A DNA stretch of 64,000 nucleotides from an uncultured Saprospiraceae bacterium (GTDB lineage: Bacteria > Bacteroidota > Bacteroidia > Chitinophagales > Saprospiraceae). How positions within the stretch are numbered: the stretch's first letter is position 1; every line of letters starts with the position of its first letter. Below are positions 57,917 to 64,000 of the stretch, piece by piece. Made by a program: the position numbers and the translations under genes. The stretch is from assembly GCA_937929835.1 (NCBI GenBank), contig CALFUU010000040.1:1-64000 (forward strand), given 5' to 3'. The notes beneath the pieces are model-generated. The model was not told the DNA's origin. It did no database searches and worked only from the letters and a program-made list of their open reading frames with translations.

Positions 57917-58830
57917 GTCCCCTTACTCGTATTGACAAAGAACACGCCTGTCAACATAAGGCCTGCTGCCATTATGGATAATCCCGTCACCATCTCTCCA
58001 AGAAATAAGTAACCCAACAGCATAGCCACAATGGGATTGACATAGGTATTGGTAACGACCTTTTCTGTTGAGACATTTTGGAGTAAATAGTTGAAAGCCG
58101 TAAAAGCTATTATAGAACCAAATACAATCAGGAATGAGACGGACACGATCGTTAATCCAGTATAATCTGTGTACGCTAAGATCTGCTCACCTATCAAAAG
58201 GCTAACACAAATACTGAACAGGCCACCTACCAGCATTTGCAATCCAGAATTGAGCAATTGCGATTTTGGGAGAGCAGATCGGCTGACGAATATAGAACCT
58301 GAACCCCAAGCCAACATAGACAATAGGATAATGACAACACCTTTCCACTGATCTACAGTAGATACCAGATTGTCTTGTGAGACAAGGAGATACATACCTA
58401 TTATCCCTAGAAATACACCTAAAAATGCTCTGTTGGGTGGCCGCTCTTGATCTACCATCCACAACATCAGCAGTATGACGAGTGGCTCTCCCGCAATAAT
58501 GAGCGCCGTCAAGCCTGTATCGAGATAATAGAGTGCCCAGATAGCGCCTGTAGCTCCGAGCCCCATAAAAAGGCACCCTGCTATGGCTGCATTCCTCAAT
58601 TCTAAAATCGAAGGCTTCTGGGGCTGTGTAAAGATGAAACTAACCAACATGGTAATACCTCCAGCTGCCAAATATCGCCAGCCACAGAGGGCAAAAGCGG
58701 GTATCTGTTCTAATGCCATCGCGGAAAAAAGGTATGTAGCACCCCACACAAAATAGGTTATACCAAAACAAATGAGGATCAAGGTAGACTTGTTGTTTAT
58801 CAAGATGGAAGGGTTATAATTAGGAGTCAC
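57895..58830 (-). CDS. EamA/DMT-superfamily transporter
   Basis: 311 residues with ten predicted membrane helices in two EamA repeats (GITYFVWGATYLFSAMALEQIPAFALCGWRYLAAG and LLSMLAWGSGSIFVSRSALPKSQLLNSGLQMLVGG). Exports metabolites such as amino acids or purines; the substrate is unknown. Convergent with the DUF2795 gene. Confidence 0.9.
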   Translation of the reverse strand: MTPNYNPSILINNKSTLILICFGITYFVWGATYLFSAMALEQIPAFALCGWRYLAAGGITMLVSFIFTQPQKPSILELRNAAIAGCLFMGLGATGAIWALYYLDTGLTALIIAGEPLVILLMLWMVDQERPPNRAFLGVFLGIIGMYLLVSQDNLVSTVDQWKGVVIILLSMLAWGSGSIFVSRSALPKSQLLNSGLQMLVGGLFSICVSLLIGEQILAYTDYTGLTIVSVSFLIVFGSIIAFTAFNYLLQNVSTEKVVTNTYVNPIVAMLLGYLFLGEMVTGLSIMAAGLMLTGVFFVNTSKGTKKKPQT

Positions 58831-58896
58831 TAAATAAAATTGTCCGCTAGGTTACTAAAATCGCTACTTCGTGGAATAAAAATTGAATAAAAACAA

Positions 58897-59010
58897 TTCA
58901 GAATGTGACTTCATCCCTTTTATCACGTTTAAAGTATACTCCCCCTGATTTAGTTTGACCACTAAGTCATTAATCACACCTTCTAAATATTCTATTTCAG
59001 TTTTTGTCAT
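58897..59010 (-). CDS. Possible 37-residue small protein
   Basis: Starts at ATG 59010: MTKTEIEYLEGVINDLVVKLNQGEYTLNVIKRDEVTF, then TGA. It is divergent from the response regulator gene, with 31 nt between their start codons. The amphipathic composition looks coding, but there is no promoter or homologue I can name. Confidence 0.35.
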
Positions 59011-59041
59011 ATATTGTGTTAGCTGTTATAGTAATAAATAA

Positions 59042-59497
59042 ATGGTACATAAGGAAGTTAAGAAGGTTCTATACATAGAGGATAACCTAGCGGATATCAA
59101 ACTCTTCGAAGAGGCAATAAGTTTTAACGAGCTAGCCATCAATCTAGAATACGTCACTGATGGTCAAGAAATGCTACATTATTTCGAGACTGCCAAGGCT
59201 GAGCATTACAGAGATCTTCCAGATCTAATTATCTCAGACCTCAATTTGCCCAAGATAAGTGGCCAACAAGTCATATCAGAAATCAAAAAGGATTCTGTAT
59301 TCAAAAAGATTCCAGTTATAGTCTTTACGACCTCAAAGCTCCGTAGTGATATCGAGAAGTGCTATGAATATGGCGCCAATGCCTATCTCTCTAAGCCTGT
59401 TGATATTGACAAAATCTTTGAGTTAGTTGAATTGATAGATAAGTTTTGGCTACGGAACTGTCTATTAATCAAGAACCCTACACCAACGGAAGTATAA
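59042..59497 (+). CDS. Single-domain response regulator (Rcp1-like)
   Basis: 151 residues, receiver domain only. Acidic pair Glu13/Asp14 (YIEDN), phospho-acceptor Asp66 (IISDLNLPKISG), Thr96/97 (VFTTSK) and Lys118 (LSKPV). The wording resembles CheY-like regulators paired with phytochrome or PAS histidine kinases. No kinase lies nearby, so the signal is unknown. Confidence 0.92.
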   Translation: MVHKEVKKVLYIEDNLADIKLFEEAISFNELAINLEYVTDGQEMLHYFETAKAEHYRDLPDLIISDLNLPKISGQQVISEIKKDSVFKKIPVIVFTTSKLRSDIEKCYEYGANAYLSKPVDIDKIFELVELIDKFWLRNCLLIKNPTPTEV

Positions 59498-59511
59498 TTT
59501 CTTCGAGATTA

Positions 59512-60324
59512 TTAAGTCAATTCTGCTACACGCCTGATAGATCTCAGAGTACTTAGGTATCTCTTTGTATGCATATCAAAGATGCCTTGCTGATCTAATA
59601 CATCAATCCTTACCCGTCCATGAACGTGCACTATCTGGGATTCGCCTATAATTATCCCTACCTTATTGATTAAGCCTCCTTGGTCAAAAAAAGCTAAATC
59701 CCCGATCTGAGCTTGCGAATGAAAACCTACATCGGCACCTATTCTAGATTGTTCTAAAGCCGTCCTTGGAAGGTTGAGTCCAATCATCTTGTATATCACC
59801 TGTACGAGACCTTCCCCATCTACACCTAAAATAGATCGTCCCCCATATAGAAATGGGCTATGCAGATAACGTTTTGCAATATTAATTAGGAGTTTTTGAG
59901 AATTTTGAGATTGGTCTAGGTGTACAATCTGACCGTGATATTGGTATAGACCAAAAGCCAACCTGACATTTATCCCATCACAATCATACAAATTAGAACC
60001 AATACAGATAGGAAACGTTGCCTTTTCTGAGTTCAATCCAGCTAAGTGATCAAGGGCAAAAGCTCTGGACTCTTTGCTATGTTTGGTTAATTCCTTTTCG
60101 CGGATGACCCTAAACTGCCTTGGGTCTACCCAACCTATGGTACCATCCCAACTACATTTAATCTTATACCAACTCTTCTTTTTAGATAGGATTTCTATCT
60201 GCTCACCAAATAAGACTTGAGATACCATACAAGACTTGTGGTCAGCCGTCTGGCGCACAGCAGCGATACTCACCGTACATACAGCAATATTGCTCAATTT
60301 AGGTCTGCCCCCTTTTCTTGTCAT
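59512..60324 (-). CDS. C40 (NlpC/P60)-like protein with SH3 domain, catalytic residues lost
   Basis: 270 residues, no signal peptide. N-terminal SH3-like domain (about 12-75: VSIAAVRQTADHKSCMVSQVLFGEQIEILSKKKSWYKIKC). The C-terminal half follows the C40 layout (FLYGGRSILGVDGEGLVQVIYKMIGLNLPRTALEQSRIG, GDLAFFDQGG, KVGIIIGESQIVHVHGRVRID), but the canonical Asp-Cys-Ser-Gly reads Asp-Gly-Glu-Gly (169-172) and the catalytic His of HVGI is Lys221. Only the later His233 remains. It is unlikely to be a peptidase and may bind cell-wall peptides or regulate an enzyme. Confidence 0.85.
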   Translation of the reverse strand: MTRKGGRPKLSNIAVCTVSIAAVRQTADHKSCMVSQVLFGEQIEILSKKKSWYKIKCSWDGTIGWVDPRQFRVIREKELTKHSKESRAFALDHLAGLNSEKATFPICIGSNLYDCDGINVRLAFGLYQYHGQIVHLDQSQNSQKLLINIAKRYLHSPFLYGGRSILGVDGEGLVQVIYKMIGLNLPRTALEQSRIGADVGFHSQAQIGDLAFFDQGGLINKVGIIIGESQIVHVHGRVRIDVLDQQGIFDMHTKRYLSTLRSIRRVAELT

Positions 60325-60397
60325 GAGTTCTCAAAGTTAGCAATCTAGGCTACTCCGTATATATGTCTAGAACCATTAATGTAAGAGACAGATATTG

Positions 60398-60405
60398 TAA
60401 ATTTG
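60398..60405 (+). promoter_or_regulatory. -7 element TAAATTTG of the PorP/SprF gene
   Basis: Perfect TAnnTTTG ending 4 nt before the ATG at 60410. Implies a leaderless or near-leaderless transcript, as for valS. Confidence 0.5.
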
Positions 60406-60409
60406 TAGT

Positions 60410-61462
60410 ATGAATATCAAACAGTTAGGATTATTACTTTGTGTATGCCATTGTTTTATCCTTTCAGCTCAAGACGAGCACTTTTCACAATTTTATGCTA
60501 TTCCGATGCATATGAATCCTGCACTTACAGGAGCATACGAAGGTACTTATAGGATGAATCTTGTCTATCGGAGCCAATGGGGCAATACTTTTAATACGCC
60601 ATATCGGACTATTGCAGCGGGAGGCGACACAAGAATACCTGTAAAGATCCAAAAGCGATCCACTGGAGATCATATAGGCATAGGACTGTTCTTTATTAAT
60701 GACGAAGTTTCAGAGTTTCAAGCCTCTGCAAACAAACTATCAGCCTATGGTGCCTATCACAAAAAACTAGGTAAAAAGAATACTTCATTTATTGGCGCAG
60801 GTATTAAGCTCGGCATCATTCAACGAAATATAAATTACGGCAACCTAAATTTTCAAGATCAATTTAACCAGGTTGACGGTTTTGATTTACCAAGTAATGA
60901 GCTCTTCCCACCTAATAATTTCGGGAGAATCGATGTATCGACAGGCATTAATTATTCGATACAGCTGCCCAAGTCCACATATTATGTAGGTGTAGGTTAT
61001 CACCATATAACCAATCCGACATTCTCCTATTTTAGCCTGATAGATCCTCCTCCCTCTGATGCAGATATATCTCAAGTCTTGGAGTCTAAGCTAAGTGTGC
61101 ACTTGAGCATCGATAAAAAGCTTAATTACGATTGGATTTTTCAACCACGGATAGTCTATCAGATGCAAGGCATTCATAACCAAATAGACTTAGGTTCTAA
61201 CATCGAATATATATTTGATACTAGAAACTCGGCGATTGTATTTGGCTTATGGGCAACAGGATTATCTGATTTAGATGGTTTCCATATAGAGAACATTACA
61301 CCATTAATAGGACTACGCCAAAAACAATTTATACTAGGACTCTCTTATGATGTTCATCTACGAGATACTTTTGATTCTGTATTTGGGTACAACACATTTG
61401 AATTGTCTTTGCGATTCAGTGGTGTACACGAAAACAGCAATGGCTTTTGTCCAACATTCTAA
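60410..61462 (+). CDS. PorP/SprF-family T9SS outer-membrane protein
   Basis: 350 residues. Signal peptide ends LSAQ; DEHFSQFYAIPMHMNPALTGAYEGTYRMNLVYRSQWGN is the PorP/SprF family start, followed by a beta-barrel (YGAYHKKLGKKN; KSTYYVGVGYHHITNP; FILGLSYDVHL). Members pair with particular type IX cargo such as SprB-like adhesins. No large adhesin is next to it here, so the partner may be encoded elsewhere. Confidence 0.93.
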   Translation: MNIKQLGLLLCVCHCFILSAQDEHFSQFYAIPMHMNPALTGAYEGTYRMNLVYRSQWGNTFNTPYRTIAAGGDTRIPVKIQKRSTGDHIGIGLFFINDEVSEFQASANKLSAYGAYHKKLGKKNTSFIGAGIKLGIIQRNINYGNLNFQDQFNQVDGFDLPSNELFPPNNFGRIDVSTGINYSIQLPKSTYYVGVGYHHITNPTFSYFSLIDPPPSDADISQVLESKLSVHLSIDKKLNYDWIFQPRIVYQMQGIHNQIDLGSNIEYIFDTRNSAIVFGLWATGLSDLDGFHIENITPLIGLRQKQFILGLSYDVHLRDTFDSVFGYNTFELSLRFSGVHENSNGFCPTF

Positions 61463-61474
61463 AAAACATCTACA

Positions 61475-62767
61475 TTGAAAATAAATTGGTTTCTTCCTAT
61501 CCTATTTTTATCTTTTCTTATATCAGCTTGTCTAGAGGCGCCTAACCACTATACACATCTACCACCAGGCAAATGGAGAGGCATACTCAAACTTACCGAT
61601 CCAGAACAAAGTCAAAACCTAGCACAGCTTGGTGAAGACCAGAAGATCGTTGACTACTTTGAATTACCCTTCAATATGTTAGTCGAATATGAAGGTGCAG
61701 AGATGAAAGCTTACTTACTCAATGGACCTGAAAAAATCGAAATAGAACATGTCCATCTGGGCAGAGATGCTAGTACAGCTAAGGATACTCTGATGATGCG
61801 CATGACTGCATTTGACACCTATATGGACGGCTTTTATGAGGAGAATACAATAGAAGGTTATTGGGTTGTTAATTACAAGACAGGCTATAGGATTCCTTAT
61901 ATAATAACTTTTGGAGAAGAACATAGGTTTACAAAAATTCCAGTAGATGACACTGAAGACTTTTCTGGAGATTGGAAAATGGTTTTTGATTATGACAAGA
62001 ACCCTTACACTGGCATAGCTGAATTTACACAGACCCATAATGAACTTAATGGGACTATCAGAACTGAAACAGGTGACTACAGGTACCTCCAAGGCAATGC
62101 ATATGCGGATAAGCTAAGACTTAGTGTATTTGATGGTGCTCACGCCTTTTTGTTTTCGGGCACGCTAGATCAAGATACTATCTATGGAGAGTTTAGAAGT
62201 GGGAAGCATTACAAAACTAAATGGTATGCTACCAAGGACAAAAAATTTCAGCTAGCCAATCCTAACGAAATGACAAAGGCTACAATACAAGCTCCTATAG
62301 ATTTCAGTTATAAAAGTTCTGATGGGACAAACTTTTCACTAAGCAGTCTACCAAGTGATAAATTAACCATTGTTAATATTATGGGTACCTGGTGTCCTAA
62401 TTGTAAAGATGAGATCAACTACTTAAAGGAGTTGAAAGCTACGGGCAAGTATAACCTATCGATTGTCAGTTTAGCCTTTGAAAGATATAAAGACGAGAGC
62501 AAAGCCTTAGAAAAACTCAGAAGTTATAAATCCTCAATGGATGTAGACTGGCCCATAGTCCTAGGAGGCTACGCGGATAAGGCTGCTAACTCTGAGCAAC
62601 TAGAGTTTATAGACAAACTATACTCCTACCCTACAATGTTGATTCTGGATGGAGACAAAGTTATAAAACACATACACACAGGGTTTTCTGGACCTGCTAC
62701 CTCTAAGTACGAAGCATTCAAGTCAGAAATGGATAACTTGCTGACAACATTAAATAAAGAATTATAA
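61475..62767 (+). CDS. TlpA-like lipoprotein disulfide reductase with N-terminal domain
   Basis: 430 residues, TTG start, lipobox LISA|C (Cys19). The first 280 residues form beta-rich DUF-type domains; the last 150 are thioredoxin-like with the redox motif MGTWCPNCKDEINYLKELK (CxxC about residue 305). It reduces disulfides in the periplasm. It lies 12 nt after the PorP/SprF gene and overlaps the next gene by 1 nt. Confidence 0.9.
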   Translation: MKINWFLPILFLSFLISACLEAPNHYTHLPPGKWRGILKLTDPEQSQNLAQLGEDQKIVDYFELPFNMLVEYEGAEMKAYLLNGPEKIEIEHVHLGRDASTAKDTLMMRMTAFDTYMDGFYEENTIEGYWVVNYKTGYRIPYIITFGEEHRFTKIPVDDTEDFSGDWKMVFDYDKNPYTGIAEFTQTHNELNGTIRTETGDYRYLQGNAYADKLRLSVFDGAHAFLFSGTLDQDTIYGEFRSGKHYKTKWYATKDKKFQLANPNEMTKATIQAPIDFSYKSSDGTNFSLSSLPSDKLTIVNIMGTWCPNCKDEINYLKELKATGKYNLSIVSLAFERYKDESKALEKLRSYKSSMDVDWPIVLGGYADKAANSEQLEFIDKLYSYPTMLILDGDKVIKHIHTGFSGPATSKYEAFKSEMDNLLTTLNKEL

Positions 62768-63537
62768 TGAAAGCCAAGACGGTACTGATCACTGGGGCTA
62801 CCTCTGGTATAGGTAAAGCAACTGCCAAAAAATTTGCCAAAGCTGGCTATAATTTAATTATCACAGGGAGGAGAAAAGAGAAACTGGAACAATACGCAGA
62901 AAAGCTAGCCTCTAAGTATGTCGTAAAAGTCTTACCGTTAGCCTTCGATCTGCGTAAGGTATCTGAAGTCAAAAAGGCTATAAAATCACTCGGTAAATCT
63001 TGGGTCAAAATTGATATACTCATCAATAATGCTGGACTAGCAAAGGGCTTTGACCCTATCCACGAAGGCCACATAGAAGACTGGGAGTTAATGATAGACA
63101 CCAATCTCAAAGGTCTGCTTTATATGACGAGGATGATTGCGCCAAAGATGGTAAAAGCCAAATCTGGTCACATTATCAATGTAGCTTCCACAGCAGGTAA
63201 GGAGGTCTATCCCAACGGAAATGTCTATTGTGCATCAAAGCACGCTGTCGATGCACTCACAAAAGCCATGCGCATAGATCTATATAAGCACGGTATACGT
63301 GTAGGGCAAGTGGCTCCAGGGCACGTGGAGTCTACAGAATTTGCGCTGGTTAGATTTGATGGAGATAGAGAAAGATCTAAAATCTACGATGACTTTGTAC
63401 CTACTAACTCAAAAGACATAGCCAATGTCATCTACTTTATGGCCAGCCAGCCAGCACATGTCAACATTCAAGATATACTTGTTATGGGCACACAACAGGC
63501 CAGCAGTTTATTTATCAATCGCTCTGGGAGAAAATAA
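62767..63537 (+). CDS. Short-chain dehydrogenase/reductase
   Basis: 256 residues, classical SDR. TGATSGIGKATAKKF (NADP-binding; basic RRKEK suggests NADPH), NNAGLAKG, VASTAGKEVYPNGNVYCASKHAVDALTKAM (Ser/Tyr/Lys catalytic residues) and APGHVEST. The sequence is close to the YdfG/3-oxidoreductase branch that oxidises serine or 3-hydroxy acids. Its start overlaps the tlpA-like stop (TAATG). Confidence 0.93.
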   Translation: MKAKTVLITGATSGIGKATAKKFAKAGYNLIITGRRKEKLEQYAEKLASKYVVKVLPLAFDLRKVSEVKKAIKSLGKSWVKIDILINNAGLAKGFDPIHEGHIEDWELMIDTNLKGLLYMTRMIAPKMVKAKSGHIINVASTAGKEVYPNGNVYCASKHAVDALTKAMRIDLYKHGIRVGQVAPGHVESTEFALVRFDGDRERSKIYDDFVPTNSKDIANVIYFMASQPAHVNIQDILVMGTQQASSLFINRSGRK

Positions 63538-63539
63538 GC

Positions 63540-64000
63540 TTACAACTTATCAAAGAAAGCACGCAGGTCTGTAGCATCTTTGGGCTGCATGCGACCACCC
63601 AAAATCAGACGCAACTCTCGGCGTCTTATGGCACTTTCATACAGCCTTTTTTCTTCTTCAGTTTGGGGAATTAGAGGAGGAACTTGCTGAGGCAGTCTGG
63701 TTTCATCACTTAAGGCGACGAAGGTCATATAGGCGTGATTAGACTTCATTCTATTCTTACCCTTGATGTTAGATACATGTACTTCTAGATACACCTCTAC
63801 CGATGTCGTAAAGGCTCTTGTTACGGTTGCTGTTAGGGTAATCACATCACCAACCTTAATTGGAGCAGAAAATGAAATGTGATCTACCGAGGCTGTCACT
63901 ACATGGGCTTCACAATGCTTACCAGCACATATACCACCTGCTATGTCCATCCACCGCATCAGATTGCCACCCATCAGATTGCCCAATGGATTAGCATCAT
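63540..64000 (-). CDS. Acyl-CoA thioesterase, N-terminus cut off by window edge
   Basis: Hotdog fold. The frame runs off the edge; visible start DANPLGNLMGGNLMRWMDIAGGICAGKHCEAHVVTASVDHISFSAPIKVGD is the family core, with the Asn of NPLGNLMGG as the active-site residue and the Asp of WMD near it. A C-terminal helix of about 30 residues follows (EEEKRLYESAIRRREL). Hydrolyses acyl-CoA, similar to YciA. The 5' end is missing. Confidence 0.92.
   Translation of the reverse strand, partial: DANPLGNLMGGNLMRWMDIAGGICAGKHCEAHVVTASVDHISFSAPIKVGDVITLTATVTRAFTTSVEVYLEVHVSNIKGKNRMKSNHAYMTFVALSDETRLPQQVPPLIPQTEEEKRLYESAIRRRELRLILGGRMQPKDATDLRAFFDKL

Overview
This 64 kb window is a chromosomal segment of a member of the Bacteroidota. 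The evidence is direct: type IX secretion C-terminal sorting domains (types A and B), a PorP/SprF protein, a Bacteroidota-type primary sigma factor without region 1.1, many TAnnTTTG -7 promoter elements (several with a TTG or TTTG box 18-21 bp upstream), bacillithiol and GWxTD genes, and sphingolipid genes. Placement near Saprospiraceae-like lineages is only a guess. There are no rRNA genes, no CRISPR array, no insertion sequences and one tRNA (Lys, UUU). Coding density is high and genes form short operons.

Layout. 1-3.6 kb: a cut-off DegT-type sugar aminotransferase, an outer-membrane protein, and LPS core genes (waaA, a heptose-phosphate kinase with an apparent 5' frameshift). 3.8-9.5 kb: two T9SS cargo proteins and a tandem pair of small secreted proteins with duplicated leaders and terminators. 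9.5-21 kb: valS, an ECF sigma factor with a membrane partner, an acyltransferase-like protein, a pyrophosphatase-like lipoprotein, an ArsS radical SAM pair, a DUF6438 lipoprotein, a LysM/RlpA-like protein, a cystathionine beta-synthase-like enzyme and a THUMP methyltransferase. 21-22.7 kb: bshB1 and fabH. 22.8-31.6 kb: a tight ten-gene operon. 31.6-42.7 kb: a nucleoid protein, a TonB receptor, a four-gene GWxTD/alkane-monooxygenase-like operon, rplS and a PKD-rich adhesin. 42.8-57.9 kb: mostly housekeeping (tsaC, S41 protease, rpoD, glpX, tRNA-Lys, rnz, STAS, clpC, infC-rpmI-rplT, an ABC permease, queA). 57.9-64 kb: a DMT exporter, a response regulator, a C40-like protein lacking its catalytic residues, PorP/SprF with a TlpA-like lipoprotein and an SDR, and a cut-off thioesterase.

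The most notable system is the operon at 22.8-31.6 kb. It combines genes for ceramide (serine palmitoyltransferase, GNAT-type bacterial ceramide synthase, CerR-like reductase) with genes for phosphoinositol lipids (myo-inositol phosphate synthase, CDP-alcohol phosphotransferase, PgpA-like phosphatase, AUR1/PAP2-like inositol-phosphoceramide synthase). A DUF4833 protein of unknown function sits inside it, and a GtrA flippase-like protein plus a GT2 glycosyltransferase end it. Together these could carry a pathway from serine, acyl groups and glucose-6-phosphate to inositol phosphoceramide and possibly a glycosylated form.

Other points worth following: the duplicated small secreted proteins with three conserved leader boxes and covarying terminators, the catalytically degenerate C40 protein, the degenerate pyrophosphatase-like lipoprotein, an ArsS locus without ArsM, a non-AUG start for infC, and two promoters whose -7 box lies only 4-6 nt from the start codon.
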